From assembly GCF_016598485.1 (NCBI RefSeq), contig NZ_JAEMUW010000014.1:62001-126000 (forward strand): a stretch of 64,000 nucleotides of DNA, given 5' to 3'. This document shows, piece after piece, positions 1-8,149 of the stretch. The notes under the pieces were generated by a model. It searched no databases. It saw nothing but the letters and a program-made list of their open reading frames with translations, and was not told the origin of the DNA. Source of the stretch: Micromonospora coerulea (GTDB lineage: Bacteria; Actinomycetota; Actinomycetes; Mycobacteriales; Micromonosporaceae). Made by a program: the position numbers and the translations under genes. The stretch's first letter is position 1. Every line of letters begins with the position of its first letter.

Positions 1-851
1 ACCGTCCGGATCAGCTGCCACCCGGTCGGGTTCAGGTGCATGTCGGAAACGTGCAGCACCCGGGTGGTGCCGGGCGCCGGCTCGTACACGGGCAGCGCCG
101 AGACGGTGGTGTAGAGCTGGCTGACGTTGCCCACCAGCCGCTGGAGCTGCTCGGCGTACTTGGTGTAGTCGTTGGCGATCCGGCGGGCGTCACCGACGAT
201 CGCCGGGGCGTTGACCAGCAGGCCCTCGTACCGGGGCTCCTCGATCGCCTGGGGGCGGATGGTCGCCGCGGCCAGCCCGAGGCTGCCGGCGGTGACCGCC
301 AGGGCCACCCCGCCCGCCCAGGCGGTCCGCCGGGTGTCCCGGAACACCAGCGCGGCCAGCACCAGCGTGGCCAGCACCGCCCAACCCAGCGTCTGCAGGC
401 CCAGCCGCATCACTCCCGCGCGGACGTCGGCGACGGCGGACTGGCTGGCCCGGCTGATGCTGGCCGGGTCGTCGATCAGCGCCTGGGTGCGTCGCTGGTC
501 CAGCGCGCCCAGCTCCACGGTGAGATAGGTCGGCCCGTCGTGGCTGTCCAGCAGCAGCGCGCCCAGCGGCGGAATGTCGACGGTGGTGCCGCCCCGCAGC
601 GCCGGGCTGAGGTTGAGCTGGGCCCGGAAGGGCCCGATGTCGGTGCCGACGTGCCCACCGGCGTACGTGCCGGCGACCACCCCGGCCAGGGCGACCGCCA
701 CGATGGCCAGCGCCACCCCGAGCCGCCGCAGCCAGCTGTGCCGCTCCGGCCGCCCGGTACGCCGCGGCCAGATCGCCCAGCGCCGGGCAGGCCCGGTCGC
801 CGGGGCGCCCTCGTCCCCGGTGTCCCGCCGCTCGTTCTCCTGGCCGTCCAT
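1..851 (-). CDS. Membrane metallophosphoesterase, N-terminal part (cut by window edge)
   Basis: The ATG at 849-851 opens a frame that runs off the left edge after about 283 residues. Three hydrophobic segments are visible at roughly residues 43-65, 152-170 and 178-196. Near residue 265 the protein reads VLHVSDMHLNPTG, the first metal-binding motif (D-x-H) of calcineurin-like metallophosphoesterases, so the catalytic domain begins just before the edge. This suggests a membrane-anchored phosphoesterase with its catalytic part on one side of the membrane; the substrate cannot be told. No clear ribosome binding site precedes the ATG. The remaining catalytic motifs lie outside the window, so activity cannot be judged. 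Confidence 0.85.
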   Translation of the reverse strand, partial: MDGQENERRDTGDEGAPATGPARRWAIWPRRTGRPERHSWLRRLGVALAIVAVALAGVVAGTYAGGHVGTDIGPFRAQLNLSPALRGGTTVDIPPLGALLLDSHDGPTYLTVELGALDQRRTQALIDDPASISRASQSAVADVRAGVMRLGLQTLGWAVLATLVLAALVFRDTRRTAWAGGVALAVTAGSLGLAAATIRPQAIEEPRYEGLLVNAPAIVGDARRIANDYTKYAEQLQRLVGNVSQLYTTVSALPVYEPAPGTTRVLHVSDMHLNPTGWQLIRT

Positions 852-964
852 GCTGAGATTCTGACCTGCCCGTTGGAGGATCTTGGCAAACCCGGGGAAG
901 CCGGCGCGTTCTCACCTGTCCGGCCCGCGTGTCGGGACCGCCCGGGGGAGCCGGCGCGGACCGG

Positions 965-2140
965 TCAGCTCCGCCCGGCCCCACCGTCGGCGAAGACCAG
1001 CCGCAGCAGGCGGTCGTCCTCCGGCGCCGGCTCGCCCCGGCCGTCGTGGTTCGAGGTGCTGACCCAGAGCGACCCGTCCGGGGCCTTCACCACCGCCCGG
1101 AGCCGGCCGTACTTCCCGGTCAGCAGCTCCCGGGGCTGGCCGAGCACGCCGCCGGTGTCGGTCAGCTCGACCAGCCAGAGCCGCTCGCCGCGCAGGCAGG
1201 CGGTGACCAGCAGTCGGCCGGCCGCGGCCAGCCCGGAGCAGGAGGCCTCGGCGGTGCGCCACTGCACGATCGGATCGGCGTACCGCTTGTCGCCGGCACG
1301 GCCCTCGACCTGCGGCCAGCCGTAGTTGCCGCCCCGGGTGATCTGGTTGACCTCGTCCCAGGTGTTCTGGCCGAACTCCACGGCGTACATCCGCTTCGCG
1401 GCGTCCCAGGCGAAACCCTGGACGTTGCGGTGTCCCAGCGACCAGACCGGGGAGCCGGGGAACGGGTTGCCGGGAGCCGGCTTGCCGTCCGGGGTGAGCC
1501 GGAGGATCTTGCCGCCGAGGCTCGCCCGGTCCTGCGCGTTCGCCCGCCGGCCGGCGTCGCCGGTGCTGGCGTACAGGAAGCCGTCCGGTCCGAAGCCGAG
1601 CCCGCCGCCGTTGTGGTTCCCGGCGGCCGGGATGCCGGTGAGGATCGGGGTGGGTTGCCCGCCGAGCTGCAACCGGGCGATCCGGTTGTCCCGTTCGGTC
1701 GTGTAGTAGACGAAGACCGTGCGGTCCCTGGCGTAGGACGGCGAGACGGCGATGCCGAGCAGCCCGCCCTCGCCGCCGTGCGCCACGTCCGGCACGGCCT
1801 GCGCGACGGTGACGGTCATGCCCGCCGGCGCCGACCCGGGACCGACCTTGAGGATCCGGCCGCTGTCCCGCTCGGTGACCAGCGCGGCGCCGTCGGGGAG
1901 GTAGGCGATGCCCCACGGCACCCGCAGCCCCTTCGCCAGCACCGTGGCCACCACCTGCTGCCCGGCCCCGCCCTCGGCGGCGGTGGCCGACGGTGTCGGG
2001 AGGTTCGGCGGCTCCCCGGCCGGGTCGGGCTCGGGTTCGCCGAAGGCACAGCCGGCGGTGCCCAGCAGCAGCGCCGCGCAGGACGCCGCGAGCGCCGCCC
2101 GGAGGCGGCCGGTGCGGGGGTACGGGGGACGGGCGCTCAC
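965..2140 (-). CDS. PQQ-dependent sugar dehydrogenase-like lipoprotein (GSDH family)
   Basis: The 391-residue product starts at GTG 2140. It has an Arg-rich N-terminus, a hydrophobic stretch and a lipobox-like LLLGTAGC at about residues 21-28, so it is probably a lipoprotein on the outer face of the membrane. The rest matches soluble glucose/sorbosone dehydrogenases: PWGIAYLPDG, HGGEGGLLGIAVSP, NHNGGGLGFGPDG, SLGHRNVQG and GGNYGWP mark successive beta-propeller blades, and the GHRN segment is typical of the PQQ/Ca pocket. Family members oxidise aldose sugars with PQQ, but many actinobacterial copies have no known substrate. It is 83 bp upstream of no obvious partner and reads away from the phosphatase gene in the same direction. 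Length fits the family. Confidence 0.88.
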   Translation of the reverse strand: MSARPPYPRTGRLRAALAASCAALLLGTAGCAFGEPEPDPAGEPPNLPTPSATAAEGGAGQQVVATVLAKGLRVPWGIAYLPDGAALVTERDSGRILKVGPGSAPAGMTVTVAQAVPDVAHGGEGGLLGIAVSPSYARDRTVFVYYTTERDNRIARLQLGGQPTPILTGIPAAGNHNGGGLGFGPDGFLYASTGDAGRRANAQDRASLGGKILRLTPDGKPAPGNPFPGSPVWSLGHRNVQGFAWDAAKRMYAVEFGQNTWDEVNQITRGGNYGWPQVEGRAGDKRYADPIVQWRTAEASCSGLAAAGRLLVTACLRGERLWLVELTDTGGVLGQPRELLTGKYGRLRAVVKAPDGSLWVSTSNHDGRGEPAPEDDRLLRLVFADGGAGRS

Positions 2141-2223
2141 CCGGCCCAGCCTAGCCCGGCCGGCCGACCGTCCGGGTACGACGGATGCCACGGGTTCCGC
2201 GTGGCGGCGGCCGTCGGTCCGGC

Positions 2224-4035
2224 TCAGCCGATCCGGAGCGCGAGCAGGGCGATGTCGTCCTCCCGGCGGTGTGCCCCGGCGAGCAACCGGTCGCAGAGGT
2301 CGCCGAGGGGGAGCGTGGCCGCCCCGGCGAGCCGGTCGACCAGTTCGGCCAGCCCCTCGTCGATCGTGCGGTCCCGCCGTTCGATCAGGCCGTCGGTGTA
2401 CAGCAGCAGCGTGTCGCCCGGCGCGAGCGCCAGCTCCCGGCTGGTCCGGCTGGTCGGCCGGGCCAGGCCGAGCAGCGGCTCCCGGGGCTCGTCGAGCACC
2501 TCCACCCGGCCGTCGGCGCGGATCAGCAGGGGGGCCGGATGCCCCGCGTTGCACCAGGTCACCGCGAACCCGTCGGGCCCGGCCCGGCGTACCCGGGCGA
2601 GGATGGCGGTGGCCACCGTGGGAATGCGCAACCCGCGGATCGCGCCGTCCAGGTGGTGCATCAGGTCGCCGACCGCGTCCGTGCGGCCGTACGCGTTGCC
2701 CCGCACCAGGTTGCGCAGTTGACCCATGGTCGCCGCCGCCTCGATGTCGTGGCCGGCGACGTCCCCGATGGCGGCGATCAGGTCGCCGTCGGGCTGGACG
2801 AAGGCGTCGTACCAGTCGCCGCCGACCTCCACCTGGTCGGCGGCGGCGAGGTAGCGGGCGGCCAGCTCGATGTCGGGCACCACCGGCAGGTGCGGCAGCA
2901 TGCTGTGCTGCAGCACCTCGGCGACGTGCCGCTGCTCGCCGTACCGCCAGCTGTTGCCCAGTGCCTGGCCGGCGCGCCGGCCGATGTCCAGCACGGTGTG
3001 CAGGTCGCCGTCGTCGAACGCGCGCCGCCCGGCCCCGCTGACCAGGGTGATGCAGCCGACCGTGTCGGCCCGACCGGGCACGGTGACCGGCACGCTGAGG
3101 TGCGACGTGATGCCCAGCCGGGTCGCCAGCGAGGGCAGCTCCGGGTGGGTGGTGCCGCGCTCCACGTCGGCCACGCCGGCCGCGCCGCCGAGGACCGGCC
3201 GGCCGGTCCGCAGCACCGACCGGATGATCGACTCGGCGGCCAGGCCGGTCGTGATCAGCGCGGCGAAGCGGGCCACGTCGGCGGCGCGTGCCGGGTCGCG
3301 GTGCACCGCCGAGACGGTACGCGGCGTCCCGTCCGGATCGACCAGCGTGATCAGGCACCAGTCGGCCAGCAGCGGCACCATCGCGTGGCCGAGCCGGCTG
3401 ACCGTGGTGCTGATGTCCAGCGTGCCGGCGAGCGTCTCGCTCATCCGGGCCAGCATGGCCAGCCGGTTGTGCGCCTCCTCGGCCCGGCGGCGGGCCTCCT
3501 CGGCGCCGCCCAGCGCGATCCGCAGCCGTAGCTCCGAGGAGCAGGCGGCGGCCAGGTCGGCGAGGGTGCGCAGCTGCTCGGCGGTCCAGGCCCGGGGCTT
3601 GCTGTCGATCGCGCAGAGCGAGCCGAGGACCCGGCCGTCCAGGTCGGTCAGTGGGATGCCGGCGTAGGCGATCACGCCCAGGTCCTCGATGGCCAGGTTG
3701 TCGCGGACGCGCGGGTAGAGCCGGGCGTCGGGCAGCACCATCGGCACCTCGATGTCGACCACGTGCTGGCAGAACGAGTGGGTCAGCGGGGTCTGTCGCC
3801 GGGTGGCCCACGGCTCGGGCAGGCCGACCGCCCCGGGGAAGAACTGCCGCTCCGGCGAGACCAGGGAGACCAGCGCGACCGGTACGTCGAGCAGGTCGCT
3901 GACCAGCCGGGCGAACCGGTCGAAGGCCTCGTCGGGCACGGCCTCCAGCTGGGTCTCGGCGAGCGCCCGCAGCCGGTCCGGATCGGTGAGCGCCGGGATT
4001 GGCGCGGCCGAACGGTCGGCGGTTTGGTCGGTCAT
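2224..4035 (-). CDS. GAF-GAF-SpoIIE (PP2C-type) serine phosphatase
   Basis: The 603-residue protein starts at ATG 4035, preceded by AGGTGG five bases upstream. The first GAF domain covers about residues 20-175 (SHxFCQHVV and GSLCAID are typical), followed by an Ala/Arg/Glu-rich coiled segment and a second GAF at about 195-370. The C-terminal phosphatase domain (about 380-603) holds VGGDWYDAF, GDVAGHD, NAGHPAPLL, LLLYTDGLIERR and REDDIALL, which carry the metal-binding aspartates of SpoIIE/RsbU phosphatases. Such proteins dephosphorylate anti-anti-sigma factors in response to a ligand sensed by GAF. No partner switch (STAS or HATPase) gene is adjacent, so its target is elsewhere. It is soluble and divergent from the dehydrogenase gene at 4233. 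Confidence 0.92.
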   Translation of the reverse strand: MTDQTADRSAAPIPALTDPDRLRALAETQLEAVPDEAFDRFARLVSDLLDVPVALVSLVSPERQFFPGAVGLPEPWATRRQTPLTHSFCQHVVDIEVPMVLPDARLYPRVRDNLAIEDLGVIAYAGIPLTDLDGRVLGSLCAIDSKPRAWTAEQLRTLADLAAACSSELRLRIALGGAEEARRRAEEAHNRLAMLARMSETLAGTLDISTTVSRLGHAMVPLLADWCLITLVDPDGTPRTVSAVHRDPARAADVARFAALITTGLAAESIIRSVLRTGRPVLGGAAGVADVERGTTHPELPSLATRLGITSHLSVPVTVPGRADTVGCITLVSGAGRRAFDDGDLHTVLDIGRRAGQALGNSWRYGEQRHVAEVLQHSMLPHLPVVPDIELAARYLAAADQVEVGGDWYDAFVQPDGDLIAAIGDVAGHDIEAAATMGQLRNLVRGNAYGRTDAVGDLMHHLDGAIRGLRIPTVATAILARVRRAGPDGFAVTWCNAGHPAPLLIRADGRVEVLDEPREPLLGLARPTSRTSRELALAPGDTLLLYTDGLIERRDRTIDEGLAELVDRLAGAATLPLGDLCDRLLAGAHRREDDIALLALRIG

Positions 4036-4090
4036 CGGCCACCTGTCTGCGGGCGTGGAACGCCGGGCGGCGCTCCGCCATCGGTTATAC

Positions 4091-4124
4091 CCGGCGGGGC
4101 GGTCCGGCATCTCTGCCCCGCCGG
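4091..4124. promoter_or_regulatory. 10-bp inverted repeat in divergent intergenic region
   Basis: CCGGCGGGGC (4091-4100) and GCCCCGCCGG (4115-4124) are perfect inverted repeats with a 14-nt spacer, lying between the divergent phosphatase (start 4035) and 2-hydroxyacid dehydrogenase (start 4233) genes. It could be an operator or an mRNA hairpin in the dehydrogenase leader. In DNA this GC-rich such a repeat can arise by chance. Confidence 0.3.
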
Positions 4125-4232
4125 AGTCGTCATGGTCACGTCGCCGGCCACCACGCCCGGATCGCCGGCTATGACCCGCAGTTCCCGGCACCGCGCGGCC
4201 GCCCGCCGGCGCGACGGCTATCGTCGGCGGTC

Positions 4233-5159
4233 GTGAAGGTATGGATTCCGCACCCCGCCGGTCATGCCCTCCTCGGCGAGGTGCCCTCCGGGGTCGCCGT
4301 GGAGGTGCTGGAGGACCCGGCCCAGCTCCCGTCGTCCCCGCAGGACGTGCGGTTCTGGGTACCGCCGTTCCTCGCCGGGCCCGCTGCCGGCGCGCTGCTG
4401 GCCGAGCTGCCCGACCTCGAGGTGGTGCAGCTGCTCTCCGCCGGGGCGGACGCCTGGGTGGGCCGGACGCCCGAGCGGGTCACCCTCTGCGACGCCCGGG
4501 GGGTGCACGACTCGGCCACTGCCGAGTGGGTGGTCGCCGCCGTCCTGTCCCAGCTGCGCGGGTTCGCTCCGCTGGCCCGGGCGCAGGGTCGCCGCGAGTG
4601 GGCGTACGACGAGGTGGCCCCCACCGACGAGCTGGCCGGCAAGCGGGTGCTGATCGTCGGCGCCGGCTCGATCGGCGCCGCGGTCCGCGCCCGCCTCGCC
4701 CCGTTCGAGGTCGCCTTCACCCTGGTCGCCCGCACCGCCCGGCCCGCCGACGGGGTGCACGGGGTGGACGAGCTGCCCGACCTGCTTCCGGACGCCGACG
4801 TGGTGGTGCTGCTGGTACCGCTGACCGAGCAGACCCGGGGGCTGGTCGACGAGAAGTTCCTCGCCGCGATGCCGGACGGCGCGTTGCTGGTCAACGCGGC
4901 CCGGGGCCCGGTGGCGCGGACGCCGGCGCTGGTGGCCGAGCTGACCAGCGGTCGGCTCCGGGCCGCGCTGGACGTCACCGATCCCGAGCCGCTGCCCGCC
5001 GACCATCCTCTGTGGGAGCTGCCGAACGTCCTGCTCACCCCGCACGTCGCCGGGTCTGTACGCGGTCTGCTGCCGCGGGCGTACCGGCTGGTGGGGGAGC
5101 AGCTGCGCCGGTTCGTGGCCGGGCAGCCGCTGATCAACCGGGTGGTGGACGGCTACTGA
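4233..5159 (+). CDS. D-isomer specific 2-hydroxyacid dehydrogenase
   Basis: A GTG at 4233 gives a 308-residue NAD-dependent dehydrogenase of the 2-hydroxyacid family (glyoxylate/hydroxypyruvate reductase-like). The nucleotide-binding motif VLIVGAGSIGAAV lies near residue 143. The catalytic set is visible: Arg in VNAARGPV, Glu in the following segment, and His in LLTPHVAG near the C-terminus. The N-terminal part reads KVWIPHPAG and the ring-binding region contains VVQLLSAGAD. The substrate cannot be inferred; members reduce glyoxylate, hydroxypyruvate or related 2-oxo acids. The frame is open further upstream, but GC3 falls before the GTG, which supports this start. It stands alone, divergent from the phosphatase and convergent with the small membrane protein that ends 10 bp away. 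Confidence 0.9.
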   Translation: MKVWIPHPAGHALLGEVPSGVAVEVLEDPAQLPSSPQDVRFWVPPFLAGPAAGALLAELPDLEVVQLLSAGADAWVGRTPERVTLCDARGVHDSATAEWVVAAVLSQLRGFAPLARAQGRREWAYDEVAPTDELAGKRVLIVGAGSIGAAVRARLAPFEVAFTLVARTARPADGVHGVDELPDLLPDADVVVLLVPLTEQTRGLVDEKFLAAMPDGALLVNAARGPVARTPALVAELTSGRLRAALDVTDPEPLPADHPLWELPNVLLTPHVAGSVRGLLPRAYRLVGEQLRRFVAGQPLINRVVDGY

Positions 5160-5169
5160 CCGGGCCGGC

Positions 5170-5547
5170 TCAGCGGGTGCTGTCGGGCAGTTGCTGTCCG
5201 GTGGCGGCGATCAGCCGGGGCAGCTCGGTGGCCCGGACGGCGGGCAGCACCAGCTGCTCGCCGTCGTCGAGTCGGACGACCGCCCGGCCGCGCCCGTCGG
5301 CGGTCAGCTCGGCGACCCGGTCCCAGGCGATCCGCCGCTGCCCGGTCAGCGCCCGCAGCCGCAGCTCGCGCGGGTCGGCATCGGTGCCGGACCGCCAGGC
5401 CCACACCGCCACGGCCAGCGGGATCAGCAGTACCCACAGCAGCCACCAGCGGGCGTTGGCCAACGGCAGGGCGCCGATGAACGCGACGATCGCGGCGACC
5501 AGGATCGCCTGGCTGTGGCGGAAACGGACGGTGTCGGCGCGGCTCAC
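5170..5547 (-). CDS. Small membrane protein with PH-like domain
   Basis: The 125-residue product starts at GTG 5547 (VSRADTVRFRHSQ). Two hydrophobic helices lie at about residues 15-48 (AILVAAIVAFIGALP, then WWLLWVLLIPLAVAVW). After them comes a short beta-rich region with IAWDRVAELTAD, RAVVRLDDGEQLVLP and a C-terminal amphipathic segment, the pattern of actinobacterial PH domain (bPH-type) membrane proteins. No enzymatic function is suggested. The open frame extends upstream to an ATG at 5631, but those codons read PPGRSRSRARCDHRR-like sequence with no family similarity, so the GTG is preferred. It is convergent with the dehydrogenase gene and divergent from the GGDEF-EAL gene at 5790. Confidence 0.75.
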   Translation of the reverse strand: MSRADTVRFRHSQAILVAAIVAFIGALPLANARWWLLWVLLIPLAVAVWAWRSGTDADPRELRLRALTGQRRIAWDRVAELTADGRGRAVVRLDDGEQLVLPAVRATELPRLIAATGQQLPDSTR

Positions 5548-5789
5548 CCTCCGATGATCGCACCTCGCCCGGGAGCGGCTCCGGCCGGGCGGGAACCCGA
5601 TGGGTGGCGAGACTGCTGTGACCGGTGTCACTGCGGCCCGGCCGTAACTGGTCGACGTCGAAGTCGTTTGTTCGCGTGGCCGCGCCGGGTCTCGGGGCGG
5701 CCGCCCACTGTCGCCACCCCCGACCCCCGACCGACCCGTACGTCGCTCCGCAACGCACCGCCCCGTGCCCCCTCACGAAGGCGACCGCC

Positions 5790-8102
5790 GTGCCCGTCGC
5801 GTACCCCTCCGGCGATCACCGTCGCCGCCCGTCGCCGCCCGACCTGGTCGTGCTGGCGGTCGGCACGCTGCTCGTCCTGGCCGGCGTCGGCGGCCTCGTC
5901 CCGCCGCCCGCGGCGCTGGCACTCGCCGTCGCCGCCGGCTCCGCCCTGGCCGGCGTCCGGCTCTCGTGGCTGGCTGGCGTCGCACCCACCACCCGGGCCC
6001 GCCGGGTTGCCTGGTCCCGCCGGGCGGTGGCGCTGCTCGACGCGGCCGTGCTGGCCGCCGGGCTCACCGTCGCCGTGCTGCCGTTGACCGACCGGGCCCG
6101 CCGGCCGTCGATCGTGCTGGTCGGGCTCGCCGTCGTCACCGCGCTGTCCACCGTGGGCCTGCTCCGCCTGCCCGGCCGTGCCCGGCTGGCCCGCCCGGAA
6201 CGGCTCCGGCGCGCCGTGGACGTGGTCGGCCTCGGCGTCAGCCTGGTCTTCGCGACCTGGGTGCTGCTGCCGCCGGGTGCGGTTCCGCCGGTGGCCCGGA
6301 CGGTGACCGTCGCCGGCGCGGCGGGGGTGGCGGCGCTGTCCGTCGCCGCGCTGGCCGAGCGGCGGCGCCGTCCCGGCGCGGCGCTCTGCCTGGCCGGCGC
6401 GGCGGCCACCCTGGCCGGGCTGGCCGGGCTGGTGGTGCTGCTGGCGTACAGGGCGCCGGAGCGCGTCCACCTCGCCGTGGTGCCGCCGGTGGTGGCGGGC
6501 GCGCTGCTCACCGCGGCGGGAGCCCGGCTCGCGGCCACCGGGCGGCGGCTCCGCGCGGACGTGCTGCCCGCGACCTGGCCCCGGGTGACCGCCCCGGCCG
6601 GCATCGCCGCGCTCGCCGCCGGGCTGCACCTCTGGGCGGTGGGGGAGTTCACCGCGCCCGCGGTGGCGCTCGGGCTGGCGGTGATCCCCCCGGTGGTGCT
6701 CCAGGAGCTGCTGACCGCCGCCGAGCACCGCCGGCACGCCGAGCGGCTCACCGTTCAGGAGGCGCGGCTGCGCGAGTTCGTCGGCGACCTCGAGGAGCGG
6801 GACCAGCCGCCCCGGACGGTCCGCCGGCTCACCCCCACCGATCAGCTCACCGGGCTGGCCGACCGCCGGGAGGTGCTGCACGAGCTCGCCCGCCGCGAGC
6901 CGGGCGCGGCGCCGGGGGCGCTGCTCGTCATCGAGTTGCACGGCGTCGGCGTGGTCAACGACGGGTCCGGCCGCCCGGTGGGCGACGAGGTGCTGGTCGA
7001 AATGGCCGGCCGCCTCCGGGCCGGCTGTCAGCCCGGCGACCTGGTGGCCCGGCTGACCGGCGACGAGTTCGCGGTGCTCACCGACATCGGGCCGGTGCTG
7101 GCGTACGCGCTGGGCACCCGGCTGCTCGCCGCGCTGACCGAGCCGTACCCGCTGCCCGGCGGAACGGCGCGCCTGCGGGCCAGCGTCGGGCTGGCCGAGA
7201 CCGCCGGCGGGGACCCGGAGGACGTGCTGCGCCAGGCGGACCTGGCCCGCCGTCGAGCGGTGCAGCTCGGCCGGGACCGGGTCGAGTGGTACGACGCCTA
7301 CCTGGAGGAGCAGCTCGTCCGCCGGCTGGACCTGGAACGCGAGCTGCCCGGCGCGGTGGCCCGGGGTGAGCTGGACCTGGTCTACCAGCCGGTGCTGGGC
7401 CTCCCGGACCGGCTGGCGGTGGGCACCGAGGCCCTGCTGCGCTGGCGCAGCCCGGTGCTGGGCACCGTGCTCCCCGCCGAGCTGCTGCCGGTGGCGGAGG
7501 ACCTTGGCCTCGTCGGTGAGGTGGGCCGGTGGGTGCTCGATCGCGCCTGCCGGCAGCTCGCCGAGTGGTCCGAGGGCGGTCGGGAGCTGTGGATGTCGGT
7601 GAACGTCGGGCCCCGGGAGCTGGCCGCGCCGGACTTCGTGCGCCGGGCCGCCACCGCCCTGGCCGCGTACGGCGTGCCGCCGGACCGGCTGGTCGTCGAG
7701 GTGGCGGAGCCGGGTATCACCGCCGAGCTGTCCACGGTGGTGGCCCGGCTGGCCGGCCTCCGGTCGCTGGGCGTGCGCACGGCGCTGGACGACTTCCGCG
7801 CCGAGCACGCGTCCCTGGCGCAGCTCCGCCGGCTCCCGATCGACCTGCTCAAGGTCGGCCCGCACCTGGTCGGGGCGGCCGGCGACGGGCAGTGCCCGCT
7901 GATCGAGGTGGTGCTCAGCCTCGGCGACCGGCTGGGGGTGGAGGTGGTGGTCGAGGGGCTGGAGTCCGCGGACCAGGTGGACGGGGCATGCCGGGCCGGC
8001 TGCCGGTACGGGCAGGGCTACGCGCTGGCCCGGCCGGCCACCGCCGAGCGGGTTGAGGCATGGTTCGAGGAGTTTCCGTCGACGCCGCGGAGGATGACAT
8101 GA
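5790..8102 (+). CDS. Membrane GGDEF-EAL protein with degenerate catalytic motifs
   Basis: The 770-residue product starts at GTG 5790, with GAAGG about nine bases upstream. Residues 20-315 form seven or eight hydrophobic helices, a MASE-like sensor. The GGDEF domain (about 350-505) is degenerate: the signature reads TGDEF, the metal-binding DLD is replaced by ELH, and the inhibitory-site RxxD position reads QPGD. The EAL domain (about 515-765) keeps TEALLRW, SVNV, ALDD, VEGLE and GQG, but loop 6 reads DDFRAEHASL instead of DDFG-x-GYSSL, and the usual KID motif reads KVG. The family makes or breaks c-di-GMP; here both activities are doubtful, and a binding or signalling role is more likely. It shares layout with the intact protein at 15190. 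The next gene begins 48 bp downstream. Confidence 0.9.
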   Translation: MPVAYPSGDHRRRPSPPDLVVLAVGTLLVLAGVGGLVPPPAALALAVAAGSALAGVRLSWLAGVAPTTRARRVAWSRRAVALLDAAVLAAGLTVAVLPLTDRARRPSIVLVGLAVVTALSTVGLLRLPGRARLARPERLRRAVDVVGLGVSLVFATWVLLPPGAVPPVARTVTVAGAAGVAALSVAALAERRRRPGAALCLAGAAATLAGLAGLVVLLAYRAPERVHLAVVPPVVAGALLTAAGARLAATGRRLRADVLPATWPRVTAPAGIAALAAGLHLWAVGEFTAPAVALGLAVIPPVVLQELLTAAEHRRHAERLTVQEARLREFVGDLEERDQPPRTVRRLTPTDQLTGLADRREVLHELARREPGAAPGALLVIELHGVGVVNDGSGRPVGDEVLVEMAGRLRAGCQPGDLVARLTGDEFAVLTDIGPVLAYALGTRLLAALTEPYPLPGGTARLRASVGLAETAGGDPEDVLRQADLARRRAVQLGRDRVEWYDAYLEEQLVRRLDLERELPGAVARGELDLVYQPVLGLPDRLAVGTEALLRWRSPVLGTVLPAELLPVAEDLGLVGEVGRWVLDRACRQLAEWSEGGRELWMSVNVGPRELAAPDFVRRAATALAAYGVPPDRLVVEVAEPGITAELSTVVARLAGLRSLGVRTALDDFRAEHASLAQLRRLPIDLLKVGPHLVGAAGDGQCPLIEVVLSLGDRLGVEVVVEGLESADQVDGACRAGCRYGQGYALARPATAERVEAWFEEFPSTPRRMT

Positions 8103-8149
8103 AATGGACGTCAGATCGTCCGCGGAATCAGGGAAGGCGCGGTGAAGTC

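Noticed and set aside
8099..8149. ATG at 8099 with a perfect ribosome binding site as start of the beta-mannosidase
   Set aside because: Codons 8099-8149 have many A/T third positions unlike the gene body, and the family begins near LHEGW just after the GTG at 8150. It cannot be excluded completely.
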